Of a stretch of 32,890 bases of DNA, positions 1 through 8,294 are shown in pieces. The first letter of the stretch is position 1; every line of letters begins with the position of its first letter. The position numbers and the translations under genes were made by a program. The stretch comes from Campylobacterales bacterium (GTDB taxonomy: Bacteria; Campylobacterota; Campylobacteria; Campylobacterales; QNZT01), in NCBI GenBank assembly GCA_027056215.1, contig JALULO010000143.1, forward strand, positions 1-32,890, given 5' to 3'. The notes under the pieces are model-generated. The model did not search any database. It was not told the DNA's origin and saw only the letters and a list, made by a program, of their open reading frames with translations.

Positions 1-1
1 T

Positions 2-367
2 TTTGCGATGGCAAGCATTGTTCATGTCAGTTTACTTGTCAAATATAGCCATGAAATACTTTGGATGTATCTGGTTACTACCGTCATACGAGCTGTTATC
101 ATGGGTGCTTTTGCCCTACTTTCAAATAGACAAAAGAGTATGACAGATATCTCTTTTCGATGGTGGAGTGTGTTACTTTTTGCAGGAATAAAAGGAGGTC
201 TTTCTATCGTTATGTTACAGATGTTACCAGAAAACTTTATACACAGAGAACTCTTTGAAGCAATCGTTACAGGTGTAATCTTACTCTCCACGATTACCTA
301 TGCCCTGACACTGGTTTTTATCATAAGTTTTAACAAAAAAGCATTTGAACAAGAATATATTCACTAA
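2..367 (+). CDS. Cation/proton antiporter, CPA1-like (C-terminal part)
   Basis: The reading frame is open from the left edge, so the 5' end lies outside the window; an internal ATG at 8 is unlikely to be the start. About 122 codons are visible. They encode three to four hydrophobic segments and, near the middle, the stretch WWSVLLFAGIKGGLSIVMLQ ending in LP. This matches the late 'G-x-R/K-G-[AG]-x-S-hydrophobic-x-LP' segment of CPA1 (NhaP/NHE-type) Na+(K+)/H+ antiporters, where the basic residue stabilises the transport core. A short charged tail follows the last helix and there is no regulatory domain. The inner-membrane antiporter role is inferred from this C-terminal signature alone. The VKOR-type gene follows after 12 bases, so the two may be cotranscribed. 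Confidence 0.7.
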   Translation, partial: FAMASIVHVSLLVKYSHEILWMYLVTTVIRAVIMGAFALLSNRQKSMTDISFRWWSVLLFAGIKGGLSIVMLQMLPENFIHRELFEAIVTGVILLSTITYALTLVFIISFNKKAFEQEYIH

Positions 368-379
368 AAAGGAATCCTC

Positions 380-1201
380 ATGGTTATCAAACGCGTTATA
401 CTTCCACTAGCATTGTTTATCTATATTGCCATAGAAACATATTTAAAACTACATCAAAGTTCACTTTGTGACCAAACTGGATGTAAACTTGCCGGAGAAT
501 TATTGCGATTTAAGCCCATATATCTAAACTATTTAGGTCTTTTTGCTACATCTATACTGATACTTACGGGGTGGCTTTCTAAAAAATCACACTTAGCCGA
601 TAGACTTTTTTGGATCACGCTCATGGGTGCACTTGCATTTGAAGCGACTATGATCGGTTATCAATACTTTGCAAATCCAGCACTGTGTCTATTTTGTCTA
701 GGTGTTTTTAGCGGACTGCTTTTGATTACGCTCTTTAATGCACCGAAAAAAATATTATTTGCCATTGTACCGATAGTGGCTATCTTTACGGCACTTTCAA
801 CACTTTCCATCGCAAAAAACCAAAGTTTCATAACAAAAGATGGGAACTATCTTATCTATTCAGCAACGTGTCCACATTGTCAAAAAGTTAAAAAGTTCCT
901 TGCCTCAGAAGATATCAACTACACACCTCTTCCCATCACCGAACCCTCAACCCAAAAAGCAATCAAATATCTAGGCATTAGCAAAATACCGATTTGGATA
1001 CAAAAGCATGGTGTAAACAGAGTTATTTTCGTTGGTGATAAAGCGATCATCACACATCTAAAAACTAAGCCCAAGGATACGGCACAAGAGACATCTCAAA
1101 AAGATGAAAATCCTGCTTCAACACAAAGCGTTTTTAATCTCAATACCGATACAGGTTGTAGTGCATCGGTAATCGAAGAAGTTAAATGTAAAGATGAGTG
1201 A
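380..1201 (+). CDS. VKOR-family membrane oxidase fused to a thioredoxin-like domain
   Basis: This 273-residue protein looks like a bacterial vitamin K epoxide reductase homologue, which reoxidises disulfide-forming enzymes in the periplasm and passes electrons to quinone. Four or five hydrophobic helices fill residues 1-145. The first loop has C30 and C35 (CDQTGC), the usual shuttle cysteines, and a later helix end has C103-L-F-C106, the quinone-side CXXC. From about residue 155 a glutaredoxin/thioredoxin-like domain carries C164-P-H-C167. Two more cysteines lie near the C terminus. The start follows a good ribosome site (aaaggaat, 368-375). Fusion of VKOR with its redox partner domain is known in bacteria, so the architecture supports disulfide-bond formation in exported proteins. 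The exact substrate is unknown. Confidence 0.8.
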   Translation: MVIKRVILPLALFIYIAIETYLKLHQSSLCDQTGCKLAGELLRFKPIYLNYLGLFATSILILTGWLSKKSHLADRLFWITLMGALAFEATMIGYQYFANPALCLFCLGVFSGLLLITLFNAPKKILFAIVPIVAIFTALSTLSIAKNQSFITKDGNYLIYSATCPHCQKVKKFLASEDINYTPLPITEPSTQKAIKYLGISKIPIWIQKHGVNRVIFVGDKAIITHLKTKPKDTAQETSQKDENPASTQSVFNLNTDTGCSASVIEEVKCKDE

Positions 1202-1233
1202 CAACTATATAAATTTTTTCTTTTCATACTTCA

Positions 1234-1251
1234 GGCATTTTTTAAAATGCC
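1234..1251. terminator. Small hairpin after the VKOR gene (weak terminator candidate)
   Basis: The sequence ggcattt-ttta-aaatgcc forms a perfect 7-bp stem with a 4-base loop, 33 bases past the VKOR stop. No T-run follows on either strand, so intrinsic termination is doubtful. It could also be a processing or regulatory hairpin upstream of the kinase operon. Confidence 0.25.
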
Positions 1252-1262
1252 GATATGTAGCA

Positions 1263-1268
1263 CATAAT
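1263..1268 (+). promoter_or_regulatory. Candidate -10 box for the phosphorelay operon
   Basis: CATAAT matches the consensus TATAAT in five of six bases and lies 23 bases before the kinase ATG at 1292. This implies a start near 1275 and a leader of about 17 nt. No convincing -35 is seen, which is usual for Campylobacterota sigma-70 promoters. Confidence 0.35.
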
Positions 1269-1291
1269 AAGAAAACTATTCGAACAGGGTT

Positions 1292-3187
1292 ATGATGAAA
1301 AAACAACAAGAAAATGAAATATATAATAATTTAAAATCACTTTTTCGTCTGTTCCTTGCTAGCCTCATTATCATTGGCGGACTCAATTATATATTTAGTA
1401 AAATGATTAATGATCTTAATCAACAAACTAAAAATCTTGAAACAAAAAAATTGATTGAAAGTAAAATTGCGACTACTTTAACAAGTATGCGCGAAGATAT
1501 TTCTGATATCTTTATTTTAAAACCAAGTGAACAACATAAACATTATTTTAAATATAAAATTTATGAGAAACTAAGCCGTGTTAAATTGGATCTTCACATT
1601 CTAAAATCTGGGGCAGTATTTAAAATAGGAGATGATCTCCAAACCAGGATATATAGACCAAAAACATATGGTCAACAATATGAAAATTTTAATAATTTAG
1701 CACTTTCAGATATGGAACAATCTATAAAATTATTTTTTCTTGCACTTCAAGATTTTAAAGAAAAACTTCTTATCGATAAAAATGCATATATATCTGACCT
1801 AAATTATCTCCTCAAAGAGATGCAAAAGAACAATAATACACTTTTAAAACAAACTAATTACCATATTAAGAAAGTCAACGATGATATCAACAGAAAAACA
1901 CAACAATATATAGGATATGAACTCCTTGCCATAATCTTTGTCATAGCTTCACTCTTTTATCTTAGCAATATTATCAGTAAGCAAATCATCAATAATAGTA
2001 AAAAACTAGAATCAGCAAAAAAAGAAGCGCAAAAAATGGCACTTAAAGCTAAACAAGCCAGTTTAGCAAAGTCTGAATTTTTAGCAAATATGTCCCATGA
2101 GATACGAACACCCCTAAATGCCATACTTGGCTTTATCGATCTTTTAAAAGAGAAAGAAAGAGATGAGGAAAAATTAAAATACATTAAAACTGTACAAAAT
2201 TCATCAAATTCTCTTTTAGGTATTATCAATGATATTCTTGATTTTAGTAAGATTGAAAGTGGCAATCTGCAAATAGAAGAAATCAATTTTAACACTTTAG
2301 ATGAATTTGATACCCTAGCAGATCTTTTTCGTGCAAAAGCATCTGAAAAAAGTATTTCACTCACAATGCATATGGATCAAAATATGCCAAGTGCTTTGGT
2401 CAGTGACCCATTGAGAATCAAACAAGTTATAGCAAACCTTCTTTCCAATGCGATCAAATTTACACCACGAAACGGTCGTGTCATATTACATATATCTTAT
2501 AGTAATGCACATTTAAACGTCAGTGTTCAAGATACGGGTATTGGTATAGCAGAAGAGAAACAAGAAAAAATCTTTCAAGCATTCTCTCAGGCTGAAAGTT
2601 CAACAACCAGACAATTTGGTGGTACAGGATTGGGTCTCTCTATCTCATCAAGATTGATCACTATGCTCGGTGGTAAATTAAAGCTACAAAGTAAGCCCAA
2701 AGAAGGTAGCAAATTTTATTTTTCTATTCCTGTAAAAGCTGGAACTTTTACACACCATAATGTAAAACATGATTTAGACGATTTATCCCTTGAAGGAAGG
2801 CATGTTCTGGTTGTAGAAGACAATAAAGCCAACCAAATGTACATGAGTTTATTGCTGAAAAAATTTCATATCACATTTGACATCGCAAATGACGGTGTCG
2901 AGGCGATATTGGCTTTTGAGCACAAAAAATTTGATTTAATTTTGATGGATGAAAATATGCCTAATCTTAACGGTATAGAAGCTACCAAAAGAATTTTAGC
3001 GATAGAAAAGAAGAAAAACCTTATCCATACTCCCGTTATTGCTTTAACGGCAAATGCATTAAGTGGGGATCGTGAACGTTTTATAGAAGCAGGGATGGAT
3101 GAGTATTTAACAAAACCTATAAATAAAGAGAAACTATTAACTGTTTTTAAAGAATTTATGAGTAACAAGGAGAGTACCGTATGTTAG
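1292..3187 (+). CDS. Membrane hybrid sensor histidine kinase (HisKA-HATPase-REC)
   Basis: A 631-residue inner-membrane sensor kinase. Transmembrane helix 1 spans about 16-36 and helix 2 about 208-230. They bracket a mostly helical sensor region of about 170 residues with no domain I recognise. After a short charged linker comes a dimerisation/phosphotransfer domain with the H-box around H269 (MSHEIRTP). The ATP-binding domain has N-box N386, G1 at D414-T-G-I-G and G2 at G444-T-G-L-G. The C-terminal receiver has phospho-acceptor D553 (LILMDENMP) and a later KP. All catalytic residues look intact. The start is at a tandem ATG ATG; either could be used and the ribosome site is weak. The 3' end overlaps the HPt gene by 7 bases. 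The layout implies a His-Asp-His-Asp relay; the signal is unknown. Confidence 0.92.
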   Translation: MMKKQQENEIYNNLKSLFRLFLASLIIIGGLNYIFSKMINDLNQQTKNLETKKLIESKIATTLTSMREDISDIFILKPSEQHKHYFKYKIYEKLSRVKLDLHILKSGAVFKIGDDLQTRIYRPKTYGQQYENFNNLALSDMEQSIKLFFLALQDFKEKLLIDKNAYISDLNYLLKEMQKNNNTLLKQTNYHIKKVNDDINRKTQQYIGYELLAIIFVIASLFYLSNIISKQIINNSKKLESAKKEAQKMALKAKQASLAKSEFLANMSHEIRTPLNAILGFIDLLKEKERDEEKLKYIKTVQNSSNSLLGIINDILDFSKIESGNLQIEEINFNTLDEFDTLADLFRAKASEKSISLTMHMDQNMPSALVSDPLRIKQVIANLLSNAIKFTPRNGRVILHISYSNAHLNVSVQDTGIGIAEEKQEKIFQAFSQAESSTTRQFGGTGLGLSISSRLITMLGGKLKLQSKPKEGSKFYFSIPVKAGTFTHHNVKHDLDDLSLEGRHVLVVEDNKANQMYMSLLLKKFHITFDIANDGVEAILAFEHKKFDLILMDENMPNLNGIEATKRILAIEKKKNLIHTPVIALTANALSGDRERFIEAGMDEYLTKPINKEKLLTVFKEFMSNKESTVC

Positions 3188-3501
3188 ACATATCAAAAAT
3201 TTCACAAGAACTTGGATTTGAGCGTGAGGAAGTCTTGATGCTTTTAGAAATGTTTATGGAATCAGCTATGCAAAGTATGCAAGAACTCAAAATAGCTTTA
3301 GAAAATGCAGATTATATCGGCATAAAAGAACACGCCCATGCTATCAAAGGAAGCTCTGCAAATCTCATGTTAGATGAGATTTATAACTTATCTAAAGAGA
3401 TAGAAGAAGCAGCCATATTTAAAACAAAACTTGATTATGGTGACAAGTTTACAAGACTCTATCATGCTTTAAAAAATTTACAGAAAATGGAAACAGCATA
3501 A
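3181..3501 (+). CDS. HPt phosphotransfer protein
   Basis: A 106-residue, almost entirely helical protein with the HPt signature HAHAIKGSSANL. H53 is the expected phospho-histidine, followed by K56-G57-S58. Free HPt proteins carry phosphate from the receiver of a hybrid kinase to the receiver of an output protein, and both partners are the immediate neighbours here. The ATG lies inside the kinase's last codons (7-base overlap). The stop shares one base with the next start (TAATG), so all three proteins should be made by coupled translation in matched amounts. The length is typical of single-domain HPt modules. Confidence 0.9.
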   Translation: MLDISKISQELGFEREEVLMLLEMFMESAMQSMQELKIALENADYIGIKEHAHAIKGSSANLMLDEIYNLSKEIEEAAIFKTKLDYGDKFTRLYHALKNLQKMETA

Positions 3502-5159
3502 TGGCAAAGATACTTATAGTAGATGATATTGCAGTCAATCGCATGACAATCAAACTCTCTTTAAAAGAGCAAGGATATCACTTTTTTGAAGCGTCAAATG
3601 GTCTTGAAGCAATAGAAATAGCAAAAGCACAGAATCCAGATATCATACTCATCGATGCGATGATGCCAGTTATGGATGGTTTTGAAGCAACAAAAGTTAT
3701 ACGTAAGATTGAGGAGATACAGCGTATTCCAATCTTGATGATTACCTCGTTGGAAAGCAAAGATGATAAAATCAAAGCCCTTAATTGTGGTGTTAATGAC
3801 TTTATCAGTAAAGCATTTGACAAATCAGAACTAAAAGCGAGATGCCATGCCTATATAGAATTGGCAAATTTAAATAAAAACTATATTTTAGCGACAAAAA
3901 ATGTAGTTTCCAACTTGCCAAATAAAGTGAAATTACTCAAAGATATACAACATACTAAAAATGAAAAATCACTATTTTTAATCGATATGGACAATTATAC
4001 TGAAAATGAAAATTTTTATGGTCTGAGTATTGCTGAAAATCTAGAAAAAATTTTTATCCAATATTTGATCCAACAGTGTCTAATTTTACACGATCACTAT
4101 CAACTTTATCATATAGCAAGTGGGAAATATGCTGTTCTTTTTGATGATACTTTTGATCAAAGTGACGATAATGCTGAAACATTCTGTGCAAATCTCATTT
4201 CAGCCATCAAACATCATCATTTTCAATACCAAGACTATAACTTTGATATAAATATCACTATGGGCTATATGTATGGAAATGAGCATCTTTATGAAGATGC
4301 CAATACGATGCTTGCTCTCGCACAAAAAGAAAAATATGAGTTCATGGTAAATACTAAAAGGATTACTACTTTAAAAGAAAACATCAAACAAAATCTTTTT
4401 ACATTGCAAAGTATTAAATATGCATTACAAGAAGATAAAATAGAGCCATTTTTTCAACCTATATATAACAATCATACAGACAAAATCAAACGATATGAAG
4501 CCCTTATAAGGATGCATGATCATAAAAACACTCTTATTTATCCTTATCCTGTATTTTTAGATGTTGCAAAACAGGGAAAACTCTATCCTTATATTACAAA
4601 AGTTTTGATTGAAAAAGTTATGGATAAACTTAGAGAAGAAGATTGTGAAATATCTATCAATATCTCATCGCTAGATATTGAAGATAAAATCATGCAAGCC
4701 TTTATACTTGATGCTTTTGAGAAAAATAAAGATATAACACATAAACTCATCATTGAACTTTTAGAAGATAAAGAAACAAATTCTTACGATGAAGTCAATA
4801 AGTTTATCAAAACAGTTAGAAAATATGGTATACAAATAGCCATAGATGACTTTGGAAGCGGTTATTCAAACTTTATACGTATTATCGAGTTTGCTCCAGA
4901 TATCATCAAAATAGATGGATCACTTATTTGCGACATTGCGACATCAGCAGCATCAAGACAAACAGTTGAAACAATCAAACTTTTTGCTGATAAGATCAAT
5001 GCTAAAATAGTAGCAGAATATGTTGAGAATGAAGAAATATTCAATATCATCAAATCACTTGGAATAGACTATGCACAAGGTTTTTATATCGGTAAAGCAG
5101 AACTCAAACTCAGAAAAACACCTCTCTTTGAAGAAGCTTTAGCAACAGTGGCTCACTAA
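3501..5159 (+). CDS. Response regulator with degenerate GGDEF and EAL c-di-GMP phosphodiesterase domains
   Basis: A 552-residue output protein. Residues 1-120 are a receiver with D8-D9, phospho-acceptor D52 (LIDAMMPVMDG), T82 and K104. Residues 130-290 have GGDEF-fold character, but the active loop reads IASGKYAVLF, so cyclase activity is unlikely; such remnants often bind GTP or act as scaffolds. The EAL domain begins at about 310. E333-A-L, the N of INIS, the E of LIIELLED, D449-D450-F-G, the K of IIKIDGS, the E of VAEYVE and the Q of AQGFY are all present, so c-di-GMP hydrolysis to pGpG is expected. VAEYVE replaces the usual VAEGVE, a small deviation. As the last gene of the relay operon, it should lower c-di-GMP in response to the kinase. 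Confidence 0.9.
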   Translation: MAKILIVDDIAVNRMTIKLSLKEQGYHFFEASNGLEAIEIAKAQNPDIILIDAMMPVMDGFEATKVIRKIEEIQRIPILMITSLESKDDKIKALNCGVNDFISKAFDKSELKARCHAYIELANLNKNYILATKNVVSNLPNKVKLLKDIQHTKNEKSLFLIDMDNYTENENFYGLSIAENLEKIFIQYLIQQCLILHDHYQLYHIASGKYAVLFDDTFDQSDDNAETFCANLISAIKHHHFQYQDYNFDINITMGYMYGNEHLYEDANTMLALAQKEKYEFMVNTKRITTLKENIKQNLFTLQSIKYALQEDKIEPFFQPIYNNHTDKIKRYEALIRMHDHKNTLIYPYPVFLDVAKQGKLYPYITKVLIEKVMDKLREEDCEISINISSLDIEDKIMQAFILDAFEKNKDITHKLIIELLEDKETNSYDEVNKFIKTVRKYGIQIAIDDFGSGYSNFIRIIEFAPDIIKIDGSLICDIATSAASRQTVETIKLFADKINAKIVAEYVENEEIFNIIKSLGIDYAQGFYIGKAELKLRKTPLFEEALATVAH

Positions 5160-5942
5160 ATCCTTCATCTGTGTACAAAAGTGAATCACTGTTTCATTGT
5201 GATGCTTTTGTGCCCCTTTGGTTAAGATAGTGAGCTTATTTTCCATCATTTTACATACTTCTCTATCTGGAAGATGTTTTTGCAATGCTTGTAAACGAAA
5301 CTGATCCATCGCTTGATAAGAAAATGAAAGTTGTTCATGATCACCTGCATATTTTGTCGTAAGTGCTTCATCAACAAATCCTACAGGATACTTTTTTAAA
5401 ATCCTAAGCCACATATCATAATCTTCACAAACAATCAACTTCTCATCGAAAAGTCCAATATCATCCACTATCTTTTTATGAAACATGACCGTTGAAGGAG
5501 CAATCTTACAAAAATCAAGATTTTCATAAAAACAAAAGCCTTGCGGTTTTTGATGTTTACGTTTTTGTTTAACCATCTTATCATCACGCATCCAGACTTC
5601 TGCGGTATGAGAAAAAAGAATCTGGGGATTTTGTTTGTGATATGCCACTTGAAGTTGGAGTTTATCTTCTCTCCAAACATCATCAGAGTCCAAAAAGGCA
5701 ATCCACTTGTTTGATGCATGAACAATACCCATATTCCTTGCAGCCGAAACGCCTTTATTTGGCTGAGAGATGATTTTAACTTCAGGAAAATGGCTCTGTA
5801 CCATCTGGCATGTATCGTCTGTTGAACCATCATCCACAACAATGATTTCATCAGCCCTGTAAGTCTGACTTAAAACAGACTCCACCGCCCTTGGTAAAAG
5901 CGCAACACGGTTATACGTGGGAATGACAACGGTAATTTTCAC
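5139..5942 (-). CDS. Family 2 glycosyltransferase (GT-A fold)
   Basis: This 267-residue protein is a GT2 enzyme that transfers a sugar from a nucleotide donor on the cytoplasmic face of the membrane. It shows VVIPTYNR at the N terminus, VVDDGSTDDT (D37-D38), the metal-binding LDSDD (85-88) and a downstream ED-x-x-x-W motif (CEDYDMWLR). There are no transmembrane helices, so it is not a processive synthase; a role in surface glycan or LPS assembly is an inference. The start is GTG at 5942, directly after the dedA-like stop (TAA GTG), so translation is probably coupled. Its last 21 bases overlap the convergent EAL gene, with no space for a terminator between them. Confidence 0.85.
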   Translation of the reverse strand: MKITVVIPTYNRVALLPRAVESVLSQTYRADEIIVVDDGSTDDTCQMVQSHFPEVKIISQPNKGVSAARNMGIVHASNKWIAFLDSDDVWREDKLQLQVAYHKQNPQILFSHTAEVWMRDDKMVKQKRKHQKPQGFCFYENLDFCKIAPSTVMFHKKIVDDIGLFDEKLIVCEDYDMWLRILKKYPVGFVDEALTTKYAGDHEQLSFSYQAMDQFRLQALQKHLPDREVCKMMENKLTILTKGAQKHHNETVIHFCTQMKDLVSHCC

Positions 5943-6500
5943 TTATTTTTTAGTAACTTTTGAAAAATACAACCACAACAAGGCGATTAGTGTTACCAGT
6001 ATCAGCGGTAAGATCCATGGATTTTCTTTAATCTTTCCAAAGAGATCAACAATTTGCTGTCCTCCTTTATAACTCAACAATCCAAAAAAGAGTGAAAAAA
6101 GAAGTGAAGCTGGTGCATTTAAAATCCCAAATTTGAGAAAACTATATTTAGATAATCCCATCGCAATAGGTACTAAAGTTTTAACACCATAGATAAACTT
6201 TTGTACAAACATGACTAAATCACCATATTTTCTGATCAAAAGAGATGAAAGTGCAAATTTTCGTCTGTGATTTTTCATGTAAGGCTCTACCATCTGTTTG
6301 TTATAACGTGCCATATAAAATAAAACCATATCACCAATATAGTTTGCAACCGTTGCCACAGCGATAGAAACAGTGATATCCATCTTACCAAGATAGGATA
6401 ATGCTCCAGCAGCTACAAGTCCGAAAAAACCACCCCCAAGGGAGTATATAAATAGGGCTATATAACCATACGTAGACAATTGTGTTAAAAGTTCTTGCAT
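5943..6500 (-). CDS. DedA-family membrane protein
   Basis: A 185-residue polytopic inner-membrane protein of the DedA/SNARE-associated family. Members include undecaprenyl-phosphate and phospholipid flippases, and many affect membrane potential and envelope homeostasis. The signature segment FVQKFIYGVKTLVPIAMGLS matches the family's F-x-R-F-[IV]-P-G-x-R-[TS] motif, with K replacing the usual R at two positions. An N-terminal re-entrant-like glycine-rich segment (SLGGGFFGLVAAGALS) precedes it, and a final helix ends in a basic tail. The gene overlaps the ABC exporter stop by one base (TAATG) and has an AGAGGA ribosome site. The sequence does not decide the transported lipid. Confidence 0.8.
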   Translation of the reverse strand: MQELLTQLSTYGYIALFIYSLGGGFFGLVAAGALSYLGKMDITVSIAVATVANYIGDMVLFYMARYNKQMVEPYMKNHRRKFALSSLLIRKYGDLVMFVQKFIYGVKTLVPIAMGLSKYSFLKFGILNAPASLLFSLFFGLLSYKGGQQIVDLFGKIKENPWILPLILVTLIALLWLYFSKVTKK

Positions 6501-8281
6501 TAATCCTCTTTCTTGTTTGAAAATGTTGTAGCGAAATGTCCTTCATTTGCCATCAAAGTGCCAAGTGTACCTTCTTGAATAATATGTCCATGTTCGAGAA
6601 CATAGATATAATCGGCCATCTTGATTGTACTTAATCTGTGTGCGATTATTATAGTAGTTCTTTCTTTTAAAAAGGATTCTATCGCATCAAAAAGGATATC
6701 TTCTGTGGTAACATCAAGGGCAGATGTCGATTCATCCAAAATCACAACATTTGGATCAGCGATAATCATGCGAGCGATGGAGATACGTTGTCGCTGACCA
6801 CCTGAGAGTTTGATACCGTTTTTCCCAACAAGCGTTTGTAATCCATCATCAAGCGTTGCTAAAAAATCTCCAAGCTGTGCAACTTCAAGTGCTTTTTGAA
6901 TCTTCTCATCACTCACTTCTTTACCAAAAGTGAGATTAAAGTGAATCGTGTCATTGAAAAGCATAGGATTTTGCAATACCAGATAGACATGATCTCGTAT
7001 CACATCAAGTCCTATATCTTTAAAAGAGACTTTGTCATACATGATATCTCCGTGATCGGGCTGATAAAAACCAACTATCAGTTGTGCAAGTGTCGTTTTT
7101 CCACTCCCACTTGCCCCAACAATCGCCACTTTACTTTTTTGTGGAATATGTAAAGAGATCATATCTAAAATATTTTTACCTTTTTGATACGCAAAAGAGA
7201 CATCTTTGAGGTCGATCTCATTGGTACACGTTTGGCTAAAAGGATTTTTCAGATGTTTGTAAGAAGGTTCTTTTTCAAGATCAAAAATCGCATTGATACG
7301 TTTGAGTGCTGCATCGGCATTGTGGTAAGCATACTGCATATTGATAATCTCATTGATTGGCTGCATAATAACCCACAAATAACCAAAGATAGCAAGCATC
7401 AAACCAATAGATAAATCAGAATATGCAACCATCAAAATACCAGCGGCTCGAAATATTTCAAACCCTGTTAAAAAAATCATATAAGAAGCTTTTGACGCAA
7501 CTTCTGCCTTGTATTCAAACGCGATACCACGCTCTTTAATCTCTTTTGCTAGCACTACTAACTTCGTAAAAAAATGTACCTCACTGTTTGACGAACGTAC
7601 TTGCCAAAACAGATCGAGTGTCTCACTTAATGCTTCTTGAAACGAGGCGATAATAGCATTTTCTTTCTTTTTCAGTTTTGAAACTTTTCGTGCCATTTTA
7701 CCCGTTAAAAAAACAATAAAAGGATTAAAAAAGAGAATGAAAAGTGCCAATTTCCAATGAATCCATAAAAGAATAACAGCAACTGCAATCACCATCAATA
7801 CAGAGATAACAAGCTTACTTACAGAACTAGAGATAAAGGCATCAATCGTATTAACATCTACAATACTTAAAGAAGCAAGTTTTCCACTACCAAAATTTTC
7901 AAACTCTTTTAAACGTACTTTTTCAATATGTTTAAGTAAATCTTCACGAATTTTATACGTTATATTCTTAGAGATGATCGTAAAGAACCAACTTTGAATG
8001 ACACTAAATATAAAAAACAGCGCACGCAAGAGAAGTGTTATAATTAGAACCACTACAACGTAAAACCAAGCAGCGTGTTGTGAACCACCAAAAAGTGTAT
8101 CGATTATATGGACAAGATGCGAAGGTTTATGCAAAAGCACTTCATCCACTAAAAGAGGCATCAAAAGCGGGGCTAAGGCACTAGCTGTAGCGGCAAATAT
8201 TGCAATAATATTTGCGATAAAAAGCTCTTTTTTATATTTTCTGATATCTTTAAAAATATCAGAAAAAGTATATTTTTGCAT
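6500..8281 (-). CDS. ABC exporter, fused membrane and ATPase domains (MsbA-like type)
   Basis: A 593-residue half-transporter that should work as a homodimer in the inner membrane. Residues 1-330 contain six hydrophobic helices. The ATPase domain has Walker A G389-A-S-G-S-G-K395-T, a Q-loop, the signature LSGGQRQR, Walker B VVILDESTSALD with catalytic E, and the H-loop IIIAHRLST. All ATP-hydrolysis residues are present. The family exports lipid A, other lipids, peptides or drugs. Neighbouring DedA and GT2 genes suggest an envelope-lipid or glycan substrate, but the sequence does not prove it. It lies 13 bases after rny on the same transcript and overlaps the dedA-like start. Confidence 0.88.
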   Translation of the reverse strand: MQKYTFSDIFKDIRKYKKELFIANIIAIFAATASALAPLLMPLLVDEVLLHKPSHLVHIIDTLFGGSQHAAWFYVVVVLIITLLLRALFFIFSVIQSWFFTIISKNITYKIREDLLKHIEKVRLKEFENFGSGKLASLSIVDVNTIDAFISSSVSKLVISVLMVIAVAVILLWIHWKLALFILFFNPFIVFLTGKMARKVSKLKKKENAIIASFQEALSETLDLFWQVRSSNSEVHFFTKLVVLAKEIKERGIAFEYKAEVASKASYMIFLTGFEIFRAAGILMVAYSDLSIGLMLAIFGYLWVIMQPINEIINMQYAYHNADAALKRINAIFDLEKEPSYKHLKNPFSQTCTNEIDLKDVSFAYQKGKNILDMISLHIPQKSKVAIVGASGSGKTTLAQLIVGFYQPDHGDIMYDKVSFKDIGLDVIRDHVYLVLQNPMLFNDTIHFNLTFGKEVSDEKIQKALEVAQLGDFLATLDDGLQTLVGKNGIKLSGGQRQRISIARMIIADPNVVILDESTSALDVTTEDILFDAIESFLKERTTIIIAHRLSTIKMADYIYVLEHGHIIQEGTLGTLMANEGHFATTFSNKKED

Positions 8282-8294
8282 AATCTAAACTAAG

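Noticed and set aside
1957..2364. Minus-strand open frame of 135 codons inside the histidine kinase
   Set aside because: Antisense to HisKA coding; no ribosome site, no recognisable domain.
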